Assembly (NCBI GenBank): GCA_028692715.1
Contig: JAQUWU010000023.1
Span: 1-64,000, forward strand
Origin: Paludibacter sp.
Lineage (GTDB): Bacteria; Bacteroidota; Bacteroidia; Bacteroidales; Paludibacteraceae
Length of the DNA stretch: 64,000 nt
Direction of reading: 5' to 3'
Positions 55,521-64,000 of this stretch are shown piece after piece. The notes under the pieces were generated by a model. The model made no database searches. It was not told the DNA's origin and saw only the letters and a list, made by a program, of their open reading frames with translations. Numbering within the stretch: position 1 is the stretch's first letter; every line of letters begins with the position of its first letter. The position numbers and the translations under genes are program-made.

Positions 55521-56514
55521 ATACTTTTTGTATTAATTCGTCATATTCTTTTATCAATTCACTTAGCGAAGTAATTCCGCCACCACTCTTAAAAATAAGT
55601 TTATTGTTATTTTGTTCGACAAACCGAATCATAACAGCTGAATCAAGGTTTTTACCATCGAAATATCCAAATATCCCGGAATAAAATTTTCGTTCATACC
55701 CTTCAGCCAGTTCAATAATTTCAAGGGTTTTGGGTTTAGGAGCTCCACAAATAGAACCTGCGGGCAATAAAGCAAAAATGATTTCACCCAATGTTTCTTG
55801 ATAATCACCTGTTAACCGTCCACAAATTTCAGAACTGACCTGCAATAATTCTCCTTTATTCGTTCTCAATTTATCAATATAACGGTATCGCTTTACTTCC
55901 ACCTGTTCGGCCACCATGCTTAAATCATTCCTAATTAAATCTACAATGGTGGCGTGCTCAGCTTTCTCTTTCGGGTCGTTGAGAATGATTTCTTCGGCAT
56001 TAGGGATGGAGGCATCAATAGTTCCTTTCATCGGAAAAGACGAAATAACACCATCGGTAATTTTCACAAAACATTCGGGCGATAAAACGGTAAATTTATC
56101 TTTCAACCATAATTTATATTTTGCTGACCCAATTTGAAACAAATCAAGTAATGAAAGATTTGTTTCTATTTCAGTGGGTTGCGTTAGGTTTGTAAGAAAG
56201 GAATTTCCTTGTTGAATTTGCGTTTGAACAATATCAAATTTCATTCTATAGTTCTCAAATTCAATTGGATTAATCCGCCATTCAATTTTGTTTGTTGCTT
56301 TCGAATTATTGCTCAGCACTTGCTGCTCACCACTTGCTGTTTGTAGTTGAAATCGTATAAATTGCTCATTTAATTCACACTCTTCAATAACAAAACCATT
56401 TTCTGCTTTATAATCAATAATAAATAAAAATGGTTTTTGTAAAACCGATAGCCGATTTATTTGTTGTATTATTTGTTGCTTATTGTATGTTTTATAGGGA
56501 AATTGGTCTAGCAT
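55504..56514 (-). CDS. pabB: Aminodeoxychorismate synthase component I
   Basis: Aminates chorismate using ammonia. A 336-residue chorismate-binding enzyme lacking the extended N-terminal part of TrpE/PabB, which is usual for short bacterial PabB. FPMKGTIDA (about 173-181) includes the Lys that marks PabB; anthranilate synthases have Ala there. VDLIRNDLSMVAEQVEV, GSICGAPKPKTLEIIEL and FYSGIFGYFDGKNLDSAVMIR complete the active site. With pabC it makes p-aminobenzoate. No glutaminase partner (pabA) is adjacent. Confidence 0.9.
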   Translation of the reverse strand: MLDQFPYKTYNKQQIIQQINRLSVLQKPFLFIIDYKAENGFVIEECELNEQFIRFQLQTASGEQQVLSNNSKATNKIEWRINPIEFENYRMKFDIVQTQIQQGNSFLTNLTQPTEIETNLSLLDLFQIGSAKYKLWLKDKFTVLSPECFVKITDGVISSFPMKGTIDASIPNAEEIILNDPKEKAEHATIVDLIRNDLSMVAEQVEVKRYRYIDKLRTNKGELLQVSSEICGRLTGDYQETLGEIIFALLPAGSICGAPKPKTLEIIELAEGYERKFYSGIFGYFDGKNLDSAVMIRFVEQNNNKLIFKSGGGITSLSELIKEYDELIQKVYVPFR

Positions 56515-56665
56515 TTCATTGGAATAAGAGCTTATGAGTTTGCAAAGTTAGACAATAATATATGATGAAGCATGAGTTCCATGAATAAAACTACTCAAAT
56601 AATAAACCGACTAAGTAATTAACGACAAATACAAAGCTATTGTTTCCGGACGTCATAATTTAGAC

Positions 56666-56899
56666 ATGTCCTTCAATTATCATATATCTGTAGTCGATTC
56701 ACCATTGCCGATTAAACTTGGAGTTAATGTAAAGGGAAATATGGATCAATTAATGAATAGCCCAATGAAATGTATTTCGCTGGCGCCGTGTAAATACTCA
56801 AATCTTTACCGACCTTCAGCCAGAAAAGAGATTGACACAAAGCAACTTGAGATTCGCAAAATGATTCGGGATGCTTTGACAAAAGAGGTTATAAAATAA
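56666..56899 (+). CDS. Doubtful small open frame
   Basis: A 77-codon frame with ATG and TAA, MSFNYHISVVDSPLPIKLG... ending EIRKMIRDALTKEVIK. It is in an otherwise empty gap between the divergent pabB and the repeat block before the helicase. The C-terminal half is a plausible amphipathic helix. There is no promoter box, signal peptide or recognised motif. It may be a small protein of unknown role or the remnant of a longer gene; I lean to unresolved. Confidence 0.3.
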   Translation: MSFNYHISVVDSPLPIKLGVNVKGNMDQLMNSPMKCISLAPCKYSNLYRPSARKEIDTKQLEIRKMIRDALTKEVIK

Positions 56900-57107
56900 A
56901 ATAAGAGACTATCGCAAAACTAAAAAGGAACGCTAATCACACAAATAAACACAAATTTACGCAAACAACAAAACATTTAATATGAGATGTTTACACATCT
57001 TCTTCACACTAAATTGACTGCGGTAATTTGCGCCTGACTGTCTATAGAGAAGTTTAAAACAACTCTTTTGAGACAGTCTATTGCCTTTTAAAATTTAAAA
57101 AAATCAA
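56900..57107. repeat. Degenerate intergenic repeat before the helicase 3' end
   Basis: The words gaacgctaatcacacaaataaacacaaatttacgc and an imperfect inverted pair (GAGACTATCGCAAAAC near 56904, TTTGAGACAGTCTATTGCC near 57067) mark a Bacteroidetes intergenic repeat. No gene. Confidence 0.45.
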
Positions 57108-58337
57108 TTATTTCTTTTGCCTATTACTTCGTTGAAATTTTCCTTTTCCACCGGAAAAAGTCTTATGACCGTAACGATGTAGTTCAGGTTTATATTCAGG
57201 AGCTTCGCCCAATTCTTCAGGCATGGGAATTTTATAAATATCTTTTTCCAGAAAATTTTCTATCTGTTTAAATTTGTATTGTTCATCTTCCGAAACGAAG
57301 GTAATAGACATCCCCTTAGCACTGGCACGTGCTGTTCTACCTATTCTGTGAACATAATCCTCGGCATCATGTGGCACATCGTAGTTTATCACCAATGATA
57401 TATCGTCAATATCAATTCCTCGCGCAACAATATCGGTTGCCACTAAAATACTTACACGGTTATTTTTAAACTCGTGCATAATATGGTCACGTTGAGACTG
57501 ATCAAGATCGGAATGCATTTCACCAACCGAAAGTCCCATTTGGCGAAAGGTTTTAAAAAGTTCCTTTACTTTCAGTTTGGAACCCGAGAAAATAATTACT
57601 TTATTTAGTTGTTCGTCAGCAAAAAGATGACGTATAATCATCTGCTTTTGAGGCTCGTAACAAATATATGCCGTTTGCATTATGCTTTCAGGCGGCTTTG
57701 AAATGGCAATTTTCACTTCCACCGGATTATTCAGAATGGTTTTTGCCAATTGACGAATTTTTGGAGGCATAGTTGCCGAAAACATTATAGTCTGACGATC
57801 TTTTGGTAAGCGTTTTACAACAGTCATAATGTCATCGAAAAAGCCCATATCAAGCATACGATCGGCTTCGTCAAGAATAAAGTATTTAACCTGCGAAAAA
57901 TCAATATCATACAGATTTATATGAGACAACAAACGTCCGGGTGTGGCAATAACAACATCAGCACCCTTTTGTAATCCGCGACGCTGTACATCCCAGGCTG
58001 CGGAATCGCTACCTCCATATACTGCCACCGAAGAAAATGATGTAAAGTACGAGAAACCTTCCATCTGTTGATCTATTTGCTGTGCCAATTCTCTGGTAGG
58101 TGCCATAATAATAGCATTCACTTTATCATCGGCATGCGGTACAGATTGCAAATTATGGAGTAAAGGCAAAATAAACGCAGCTGTTTTCCCCGTTCCAGTT
58201 TGAGCACAGGCAATTACATCACGTTTGTTTAAAATTACAGGAATAGTTTCGGCCTGAACAGGTGTGGCTTCTTTAAAATTCATTGCTTGCAAGCCATCTA
58301 AAACGGCATCGCAAAGAGGTAGTTCATCAAATCTCAT
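57108..58337 (-). CDS. DEAD-box RNA helicase, RhlE type
   Basis: ATP-dependent RNA unwinding. From the ATG at 58337 it is 409 residues. Motifs in order: Q motif around ATPVQAETIPVI, Walker A AQTGTGKT (about 45-52), PTRELAQQ, TPGRLL, the DEAD box LDEADRML, SAT, then in the second domain ATDIVARGIDIDDI, HRIGRTARA. The C-terminus is basic (KTFSGGKGKFQRSNRQKK), as in cold-shock RhlE-like proteins. A farther TTG start at 58361 is rejected because the -7 box TATCTTTG (58359-58366) overlaps it. Confidence 0.93.
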   Translation of the reverse strand: MRFDELPLCDAVLDGLQAMNFKEATPVQAETIPVILNKRDVIACAQTGTGKTAAFILPLLHNLQSVPHADDKVNAIIMAPTRELAQQIDQQMEGFSYFTSFSSVAVYGGSDSAAWDVQRRGLQKGADVVIATPGRLLSHINLYDIDFSQVKYFILDEADRMLDMGFFDDIMTVVKRLPKDRQTIMFSATMPPKIRQLAKTILNNPVEVKIAISKPPESIMQTAYICYEPQKQMIIRHLFADEQLNKVIIFSGSKLKVKELFKTFRQMGLSVGEMHSDLDQSQRDHIMHEFKNNRVSILVATDIVARGIDIDDISLVINYDVPHDAEDYVHRIGRTARASAKGMSITFVSEDEQYKFKQIENFLEKDIYKIPMPEELGEAPEYKPELHRYGHKTFSGGKGKFQRSNRQKK

Positions 58338-58674
58338 GGGAAATTTTTTATTATCTTGCAAAGATACGCAAATTTTAAACTAAAACTCCTGTGAATAGTA
58401 AGTAAGATATAAATCAAGCAAATGAAAAATTATTTCTCGATAATTGTTGTTAGTTTTTTATAATAATGAAAAATTAAGCCTTCTACAATTGAATTCGGAT
58501 AATGCCTTTACGAAGAGATTGGTTTGTGGCTGATTTTTAATTTCCAAAATGTCGCTATTCTGCATCTTTTATTATAGCATCATCAGGATAACATTTCTAT
58601 TTACATATGTTTCACAGCCTACTGCCTACAGAAGGCAGAGGATTTATATTTTATCCGGACTATAGAGAAAAAGG
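58338..58674. other. Gap between the helicase and the LamG protein
   Basis: 337 bp. It contains the helicase promoter box at 58359-58366; the remainder is AT-rich with a small CTGCCTACAGAAGGCAG hairpin at about 58621-58637. No gene. Confidence 0.45.
58359..58366 (-). promoter_or_regulatory. Helicase -7 box
   Basis: TATCTTTG on the minus strand fits TAnnTTTG, 21 bp before the ATG at 58337. It decides the helicase start. No clear TTG is spaced properly upstream. Confidence 0.55.
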
Positions 58675-59631
58675 CTATTTTATCGTTATCGTTTTTGTTT
58701 GGCAATAGCCCGAAACAGTGGACATTTTTATAAAATAAATACCCGTTAATAAAATTCCCTTTTCAAAACGAACTTCGTGCTTACCTTCGTTCATTACGCT
58801 ATCTATCAAGGTATTTATTTTTACACCGACACTATTATATACTACCAAATTCACTTTTTCAGTACGACCAATAGAGAAAGTTATTAACGCTGTGTTAATT
58901 ATCAGATTTGGCACGTTTTGCATCAATGAATAACCTTGAAAAGCAACGTTTTTAAAATCTGCTGTTGCATCAGAGCTTAATTCGGTTGAGGTTAAGGCTT
59001 TTGGAGTAAATATCACTTTACTAATTGCGCCTTTTAAATAGGCAACATTATTCATTCGACCACCCAACGAGACCTGCGCATTGGGCGAGAGTCCAATATA
59101 TGTAACTGCATCCGACAACTCTTCAACTCCATTCACATATTGTTTCATTACACCATTGGCATACGTTAACGCAATATACATCCACTGATCTGTAGCGTGT
59201 AGTTTCGTTGCATCTATCAATGTTTTATTACTTGAACCATCTTTAATAAATGTATCCCCATACCAACTATTAACTCCATTGAACCGACATTCAAGAGTAA
59301 TTCGTTTATTTGTACTCATTGCGGGTTCTTCTGCATGAAAAAATCTTGGCTCAACGGTAGTAACTGAATTGTAGGGTTTAAAAAGGACTTCAATAGTAAA
59401 TTCACTGGCTCCTGTTAATGGAAACCCTTGTACCTGTAATCGGCTATTAACACCATCAAACTCCACAGCATTGCCATCTGCAGTAGTAATCAGTTTAGGA
59501 TTACCATATTTTGTTACAGTATAGCCTCCGATAGAAGTAAAGTTATCAACATTCCAAATCACCTGATTGTCTACAGCAAAGGAGAATGGAGAAATTAGTA
59601 TTAAAAAAGCTGCGAGTAGGATATATTTCAT
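58675..59631 (-). CDS. LamG-domain T9SS-sorted protein
   Basis: A 318-residue secreted protein. Signal peptide MKYILLAAFLILISPFSFA (about 1-19), then a concanavalin/LamG-type beta-sandwich (residues ~40-215), recognised by AVEFDGVNSRLQVQGF, EFTIEVLFKP, DQWMYIALTYANGVMKQYVNGVEE and SLGGRMNNVAYLKGAISKVIF. The C-terminal sorting domain (about 245-318) reads RTEKVNLVVYNSVGVKI...GKHEVRF...GIYFIKMSTVSG. LamG domains in this setting usually bind carbohydrate, inferred. Monocistronic and unlinked to a peptide gene. Confidence 0.8.
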   Translation of the reverse strand: MKYILLAAFLILISPFSFAVDNQVIWNVDNFTSIGGYTVTKYGNPKLITTADGNAVEFDGVNSRLQVQGFPLTGASEFTIEVLFKPYNSVTTVEPRFFHAEEPAMSTNKRITLECRFNGVNSWYGDTFIKDGSSNKTLIDATKLHATDQWMYIALTYANGVMKQYVNGVEELSDAVTYIGLSPNAQVSLGGRMNNVAYLKGAISKVIFTPKALTSTELSSDATADFKNVAFQGYSLMQNVPNLIINTALITFSIGRTEKVNLVVYNSVGVKINTLIDSVMNEGKHEVRFEKGILLTGIYFIKMSTVSGYCQTKTITIK

Positions 59632-59769
59632 TTATTTACGCTTCGGTTTGTTTTACATGGCAAAACGCAAAAATACAATTTTTTATGTAAATAATTAGGT
59701 GTAAACACAAAATTTATATTAAATCAAGAAACAGAACTCTCAAAGTTTTCACTTTCACACGCCATTAAA

Positions 59770-59809
59770 ACAAAAAACGCTGGTTACTTTTCAGTAACCG
59801 GCGTTTTTG
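59770..59809 (-). terminator. Terminator downstream of tRNA-Ser
   Basis: On the minus strand AAAAACGCCGGTTACT and AGTAACCAGCGTTTTTT pair with one mismatch and end in a T run, directly after the tRNA. Confidence 0.85.
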
Positions 59810-59896
59810 CGGAAGCTACGAGATTCGAACTCGTGGTACGGTCGCCCGTACGTCAGTTTAGCAAACTGGTGGTTTCAGCCACTCACCCAAACTTCC
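59810..59896 (-). tRNA. tRNA-Ser (anticodon GCU)
   Basis: Reading the minus strand, GGAAGTT pairs with AGCTTCC as the acceptor stem, with discriminator G. The anticodon stem-loop CAGTT-TGCTAAA-CTG exposes GCT, which reads AGC/AGU serine codons. A long variable arm (TACGGGCGACCGTA), as in class II serine tRNAs, and the T loop GTTCGAATC are present. CCA is not encoded. A terminator follows. Confidence 0.95.
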
Positions 59897-60082
59897 AAAA
59901 CTTCGCTTTAGCGGGTGCAAATATAGGAAGGAATTTTCAAATATCAAAACCAAATTTGAATTTACAATTCACATTTTGAAATTTATTATTAAATAATTAT
60001 TGAATTTCTGCATTTTACGATAAATCTGTCTATAAAAAAATGACATTCTTTTTTTTATTTATTTTTTTTCAAAACTATTCTG

Positions 60083-60090
60083 TATTTTTG
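60083..60090 (+). promoter_or_regulatory. mltG -7 box
   Basis: TATTTTTG fits TAnnTTTG, 35 bp before the ATG at 60125. Confidence 0.45.
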
Positions 60091-60124
60091 TGGTCAAATT
60101 AAAAATTGGAAATTCTACATTTTT

Positions 60125-61180
60125 ATGACATCAAAAAAACAGACAAAGAAAGGTTCAAGTGCTTTATTTAAGGCGATTAAATGGATTTTCATATCCGGGA
60201 TAATCTTCGTGGCGTATGTTGCTTATATATTATTTGCACCTAACTTTACGGTGAATTCTGATGAAAAGTCTTATCTCCACATACCGGACAAAAGTAGTTA
60301 CGAAAACGTACTAACAAATCTTAAAAATGAAGTTTCTATTTTTAATTTATCCTCTTTTAAACAGGTTTCGTTAATTTTGCAATACAAAAAACACATTCAT
60401 CCCGGTCGTTATGAAATAAAACAGGGAATGAATAACTTTGAATTAATCAGACTTTTAAGAAGCGGAAGACAAACGCCGGTCAAACTAACGTTCAATAATA
60501 TCAGAACCAAAGAACAATTGGCAGGGAGATTGGGAAAACAATTGATGGCAGATTCAACAAGTATAATTAATCTGTTGAACGATTCAAATTATTTATCGAG
60601 ACTTAATTTAAATCCAAACACTTCAATTTGCCTATTCATACCTAACACTTATGAGGTTTTTTGGAATATAGATGCCTATAAATTATTCGAAAGAATGGAC
60701 AAGGAATACAACAAATTCTGGACTGATGAACGTAAAGCCCAAGCAGCTACTATTCCCTTAACAGAGACGGAAGTTAGCACGCTCGCGTCAATCATTGAAG
60801 AAGAGACTAACAATAAAAAGGATCGTCCGATGGTGGCAGGATTATACATTAACCGTTTGAAGATGGGAATGCCAATGCAGGCTGATCCAACGGTAAAATT
60901 TGCTGTAGGCGATTTTAGTATTAAACGAATTTTAAGTGGACATTTAAAAACGGAATCACCCTATAACACATATAAAATAATCGGACTGCCTCCCGGACCT
61001 ATTAGAGTTGCAACTCCCGATGGTATAGATGCTGTTCTGCATTATTCCCACCATAATTATATTTATATGTGTGCTTCCGAAACGTTGAATGGTGAGCACA
61101 AATTTGCTATAACCTGGAAAGAACATTTGATAAATGCAAAAAAATATCGAACGACATTAAATGAAATGAATATACATTGA
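60125..61180 (+). CDS. mltG: Endolytic murein transglycosylase
   Basis: Cuts nascent glycan strands in the periplasm, setting peptidoglycan length. 351 residues with a basic start, one N-terminal transmembrane helix (about 18-40, WIFISGIIFVAYVAYILF) and the YceG domain: the family signature near LASIIEEETNNKKDRPMVAGLYINRLKMGMPMQADPTV (about 222-259) with catalytic Glu in EEET, and GLPPGPIRVATPDGIDAVLHYSHHNYIYMCA. The N-terminal LysM-like subdomain (about 60-110) is present. Downstream is a palindromic element, 61184-61294, before the convergent murB. Confidence 0.92.
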   Translation: MTSKKQTKKGSSALFKAIKWIFISGIIFVAYVAYILFAPNFTVNSDEKSYLHIPDKSSYENVLTNLKNEVSIFNLSSFKQVSLILQYKKHIHPGRYEIKQGMNNFELIRLLRSGRQTPVKLTFNNIRTKEQLAGRLGKQLMADSTSIINLLNDSNYLSRLNLNPNTSICLFIPNTYEVFWNIDAYKLFERMDKEYNKFWTDERKAQAATIPLTETEVSTLASIIEEETNNKKDRPMVAGLYINRLKMGMPMQADPTVKFAVGDFSIKRILSGHLKTESPYNTYKIIGLPPGPIRVATPDGIDAVLHYSHHNYIYMCASETLNGEHKFAITWKEHLINAKKYRTTLNEMNIH

Positions 61181-61183
61181 ATT

Positions 61184-61294
61184 ACCCCGAACGCCTAAAG
61201 CGGAATTACAATACGATAATCACTTCTTCATATCTCTTAGTATATCAAAGCTTTAAAAATGGAGTAATTCAGTTCCCCTTTAGGGGTTAGGGGT
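61184..61294. repeat. Palindromic element between mltG and murB
   Basis: The left end ACCCCGAACGCCTAAAGCGG (61184-61203) and the inverted right end TTCCCCTTTAGGGGTTAGGGG (61273-61293) are copies of one motif, closing an AT-rich centre of about 66 bp. Same design as the element over the leuC start (38903-39023). It starts 4 bp after the mltG stop and ends 9 bp before the murB stop. Confidence 0.6.
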
Positions 61295-61302
61295 AGTTTT
61301 TT

Positions 61303-62313
61303 TTAAATATAATTTACCTCGGGTTTCAATTCAATTCCAAATTTTTCCTTCACTGATTGTTGAATTTTCTCAGCCAGATGAACAATTTCTGCTCCGCTAG
61401 CTCCACCATAATTCACCAACACCAAAGCCTGTTTAGCATGTACGCCCGTATTCCCTATTCGTTTTCCTTTCCAACCACATTGTTCGATTAACCAACCTGC
61501 AGGAATTTTTTCTTCCTGTTCTGATACGCAATAATGTGGCATTTGAGGATAAACATTCAACAAAGACCGAAAAAGTTGTTTTGAAATAACAGGGTTCATA
61601 AAAAAGCTACCGGCATTACCTATTATTTTGGGATCAGGTAATTTGCTTTCACGTATAGCAATAATGGTTTTACGAATATTTTTCAAATTCATCTCACCAT
61701 TTTTCAAAACAGCTTCTTCCAATTGTTGATAAGTTAGGTTAAATACCTGCAATTTTTCTAATTTGAAAACGATGGAAGTTATGATATATTTTCCTTTCAG
61801 TTCATTTTTAAATATACTGTCACGATATCCGTACTTGCATTCATGATTTTTAAATGTTCTGAAATTTGCCGTTTCAATTTCTACAGCATTCACCTTTTCA
61901 ATCACTTCTTGTACTTCCACCCCGTAAGCACCGATATTCTGCACTGCGGCCGCCCCTGTCTCGCCTGGAATGAGCGAAAGGTTCTCCACTCCGCTCCAAC
62001 TGTTTTCTACCGCATACTCCACGAAATCGTCCCACAAAACACTCGAACCAACTTCCAGATATATATTTTTATCGTCTTCTTTTAATTTATTAATAGTATG
62101 AATAGCAGAATGGATTATTACCCCTTCATAATCTTTTAAAAACAACAAGTTACTTCCACTACCTACATGCAATATCTTATTATTTTTCACGACATCTGAT
62201 AACAGGACATTTTGGAGGTCGTCTGCTGAATTATATTCAATAAAATAATCTGCTTTGACATCTATCCCGAATGTATTATAGGGCAAAAGTGAGGCGTGTT
62301 GTGTGATTTTCAT
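61303..62313 (-). CDS. murB: UDP-N-acetylenolpyruvoylglucosamine reductase
   Basis: FAD enzyme that makes UDP-MurNAc for peptidoglycan. 336 residues of the E. coli-type MurB. The FAD-binding start is LPYNTFGIDVKADYFIEY, then HVGSGSNLLFL (about 50-60), GVENLSLIPGETGAAAVQNIGAYG (about 95-118), the catalytic Ser in GNAGSFFMNP (about 228-237), and the final PEVNYI with its conserved Glu. Its ATG is 2 bp after the miaA stop, so both are co-transcribed. Confidence 0.95.
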   Translation of the reverse strand: MKITQHASLLPYNTFGIDVKADYFIEYNSADDLQNVLLSDVVKNNKILHVGSGSNLLFLKDYEGVIIHSAIHTINKLKEDDKNIYLEVGSSVLWDDFVEYAVENSWSGVENLSLIPGETGAAAVQNIGAYGVEVQEVIEKVNAVEIETANFRTFKNHECKYGYRDSIFKNELKGKYIITSIVFKLEKLQVFNLTYQQLEEAVLKNGEMNLKNIRKTIIAIRESKLPDPKIIGNAGSFFMNPVISKQLFRSLLNVYPQMPHYCVSEQEEKIPAGWLIEQCGWKGKRIGNTGVHAKQALVLVNYGGASGAEIVHLAEKIQQSVKEKFGIELKPEVNYI

Positions 62314-62315
62314 TT

Positions 62316-63230
62316 TTAAATGTTTAATAAGTTGTTTTGAACAAAATCCAATATTTGCCTTTCATCATCCGGATGAAACCAGTTGATTTCTTTGTCGCGA
62401 TTAAACCATGTCAATTGTCGTTTGGCATACCTGCGAGTGTCTTGTTTAATCATATTCACAGCAAAATCAATCGTCCAGCTACCATCCAAAAACTCATAAA
62501 GCTCTTTGTAACTAACCGTGTTTAAGGTGTTCAGTTTCCTGAACTCATAGAATTGTTTTGCCTCTTCCAGTAACCCTTCCTGCATCATTTCTTCAACCCG
62601 AAGATTAATTCTTTCATAAAGTTCGGGTCGTGGACGATTTAATCCAATTTTTACAATATTGAATTTCCGTTGTTTTTTTTTCCCGGTTCGTAAATCGGAA
62701 TAAGGTTTACCCGTCATACTGCAAATTTCCAGCGCATGAATTATTCTTTTTGGATTTTTTATATCCACCTCTTCAAAATGCACGGAATCAAGACGTTTTA
62801 ATTCATTTTGAATGTGTTCCAAACCGAAATCGGAATATTGTTTTTGCCAAAATTCCCGTGTTTTACTATCCACATTTGGTATATCATCCATGCCATTGCA
62901 AACAGCATCGATATACATCATTGAACCTCCTACCAGCAAAGCAAACTCGGATGATTTGAATATTTCATCGAGCAATTCAATAGCATCTTGTTCGTACTGT
63001 CCGGCATTATATTCATCAAAAATGGAATGCGAACCAATAAAATAATGTTTCACTCTTTTCAACTGATCTTCGGTAGGGGCAGCTGTACCGATTTTCAATT
63101 CGCGGTAAAACTGGCGTGAATCAGATGAAACAATTGGACACTTTAATTGCTCAGCCAGCCGAAGACTGATGTTTGTTTTCCCAACTCCTGTAGGACCCAA
63201 TATAACAATTAAAGTATTTTTATTTCCCAT
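62316..63230 (-). CDS. miaA: tRNA dimethylallyltransferase
   Basis: Adds the isopentenyl group to A37 of tRNAs that read UNN codons. From the ATG at 63230 it is 304 residues, the family size. P-loop GPTGVGKT (about residues 12-19), SSDSRQFYRELKIGTAAP (about 37-54), GGSMMYIDAVCNG near 103, and the tRNA-binding RRYAKRQLTWFNRD near 270. A longer frame reaching 63410 adds 60 residues that include repeat-derived sequence and is rejected. Coupled to murB downstream. Confidence 0.95.
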   Translation of the reverse strand: MGNKNTLIVILGPTGVGKTNISLRLAEQLKCPIVSSDSRQFYRELKIGTAAPTEDQLKRVKHYFIGSHSIFDEYNAGQYEQDAIELLDEIFKSSEFALLVGGSMMYIDAVCNGMDDIPNVDSKTREFWQKQYSDFGLEHIQNELKRLDSVHFEEVDIKNPKRIIHALEICSMTGKPYSDLRTGKKKQRKFNIVKIGLNRPRPELYERINLRVEEMMQEGLLEEAKQFYEFRKLNTLNTVSYKELYEFLDGSWTIDFAVNMIKQDTRRYAKRQLTWFNRDKEINWFHPDDERQILDFVQNNLLNI

Positions 63231-63468
63231 TATATTCTTAAGTAAATGATAATTTTTATTGATGTAAGTAAATAGAACAATATATTGTACTATTTTATTT
63301 GTAATAAATAGCACGCTGATTTTTGCTGTTCTAGCTGAAGATAACGGATTTAAAATAGGCTTTCTCTCGCCTTCGGCGAGAAGATTAATATATAAATGTC
63401 TAAAAATCATTACGACTTGTCGAAATTAAAATCCTTTTTTCAAATCAGCCTAATTAGCGAAAATTGCA

Positions 63469-63487
63469 CCTGCCTGCTGCAGGCAGG
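63469..63487. repeat. CCTGCC palindrome, copy 3
   Basis: CCTGCCTGCTGCAGGCAGG, a perfect palindrome apart from the central base, third copy in the window. Confidence 0.6.
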
Positions 63488-63659
63488 TTCTATTTCTTTG
63501 TTTTTAATAAGAAAAATACAACATCATTTGAATTCTATTACTTATTTAGTAACACATACTCCACAATAGTTTTAAATATATTAGAAAAGACTAAGAACCT
63601 TCCTACTGGAGGTTCTATTGTGGAAAACAGATCATTAAAAACTTCGAACTACTTATAAA

Positions 63660-63697
63660 AAAGACAGAAAATAATACTTGTTTACTTTCTGTCTTAA
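63660..63697 (-). terminator. Terminator of the gene at the right edge
   Basis: On the minus strand AAGACAGAAA pairs with TTTCTGTCTT over a 15-nt loop and ends in a T run, about 20 bp beyond the stop codon at 63719. Confidence 0.8.
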
Positions 63698-63718
63698 AAA
63701 ATTATTTTGTTTTATAAA

Positions 63719-64000
63719 TCAGAACTTTGGATCTTCTGAAAATAGCGTTGAATCGTCAAAATTCATTTCGCCAAAGCCTTCTTCGTCTAATTCATCTAAT
63801 TCGAAATCTTCGTCACCATAAAAATTTTCATCTATGGCCGTTTTAGCTACGACAGCTGTTGCTTCTTCTTCCATCAACTGCACCGGCGGTTTTCCTTCCG
63901 AAGATTCACAGATTGCTTTGTCAAGGTCTTTCAACGGAATAATATCTGTAAGCTCTATAAAGAAAACTCGATCGGACATCATATCAAACACGAACAAAAG
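63719..64000 (-). CDS. C-terminal part of a pRiA4b ORF-3-like protein, cut by the window edge
   Basis: Ninety-three or more codons read to the edge with no proper start: LFVFDMMSDRVFFIELTDIIPLKDLDKAICESSEGKPP, then an acidic tail with FYGDEDFELDELDEEGFGEMNFDD. This matches my recollection of the C-terminus of a conserved Bacteroidetes protein of the plasmid pRiA4b ORF-3/IS1096 TnpR-like family (PF07929), whose members are chromosomal and often near miaA. The N-terminal domain lies beyond the window. Function unknown. The TTG at 63997 is not taken as the start because the frame continues upstream of it. Confidence 0.6.
   Translation of the reverse strand, partial: LLFVFDMMSDRVFFIELTDIIPLKDLDKAICESSEGKPPVQLMEEEATAVVAKTAIDENFYGDEDFELDELDEEGFGEMNFDDSTLFSEDPKF

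Larger units (their letters stand above)
63231..63718. repeat. Repeat-rich intergenic region
   Basis: 488 bp without a convincing gene. It holds the CTCGCC hairpin (63366-63380, as at 19540-19554), the CCTGCC palindrome (63469-63487, as at 9541 and 26975), a GAACC/GGTTC hairpin near 63594-63616 and the terminator at 63660-63697. Confidence 0.55.

Noticed and set aside
63231..63410. 60-residue extension of MiaA
   Set aside because: It contains repeat-derived sequence (the CTCGCC hairpin) and the family starts directly before the P-loop, at 63230.

Overview
The window is low-GC DNA from a member of the Bacteroidetes, most likely Bacteroidales and close to Paludibacter-type or other non-Bacteroides families. 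The support is repeated Bacteroidetes -7 promoter boxes (TAnnTTTG, several with an upstream TTG at about 19 bp), five proteins with type IX secretion (T9SS) C-terminal sorting domains, Bacteroidetes-restricted families (DUF4199, DUF6048/DUF6452) and the ftsK-lolA-trxB gene order. No rRNA is present, so the species cannot be fixed.

Layout. 1-2436: ferredoxin and hybrid histidine kinase. 2437-3725: long non-coding stretch with two related inverted repeat elements. 3726-9430: metH (interrupted in frame by a DUF559 nuclease-like cassette) and, divergent from it, rpsA. 9678-20708: orphan DNA methyltransferase, meaB-type GTPase, DUF1573 protein, M20 peptidase, nth, ftsK, lolA-like, trxB. 21155-24732: T9SS surface protein plus a small protein with a C-terminal sorting-like tail. 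24864-33336: DUF4199, glycosyltransferase, crcB/DUF190, DUF6452/DUF6048, transketolase, mntP, an outer-membrane barrel. 33399-40804 (minus): leucine/citramalate operon leuA-leuC-leuD-cimA(leuA2)-leuB, led by a transcription attenuator with a leader peptide rich in Leu and Ile codons, and invaded by several repeat elements. 41206-54930: three large T9SS proteins, each followed by a short paralogous peptide gene, then pqqD-like, hprK-like and a signal-peptidase/ABC-transporter fusion. This looks like a RiPP-type peptide maturation and export locus. 54927-64000: pabB/pabC, DEAD-box helicase, LamG-T9SS protein, tRNA-Ser(GCU), mltG, murB, miaA and a truncated pRiA4b ORF-3-like gene.

Most interesting points: (1) the candidate peptide system at 41206-54930, in which peptide genes sharing an LDNEISL...PP(Y/W)GPGE core are coupled one-to-one with T9SS surface proteins; (2) palindrome-flanked cassettes carrying PD-(D/E)XK-like proteins, one (DUF559) fused in frame into MetH and one (GxxExxY) at the leuC/leuD junction; (3) a classical attenuator in front of leuA whose Leu plus Ile codons match the combined leucine and citramalate (isoleucine) content of the operon; (4) a small palindromic element that supplies the start codon and first residues of LeuC. 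All function calls are from reading translated sequence; no database search was run.
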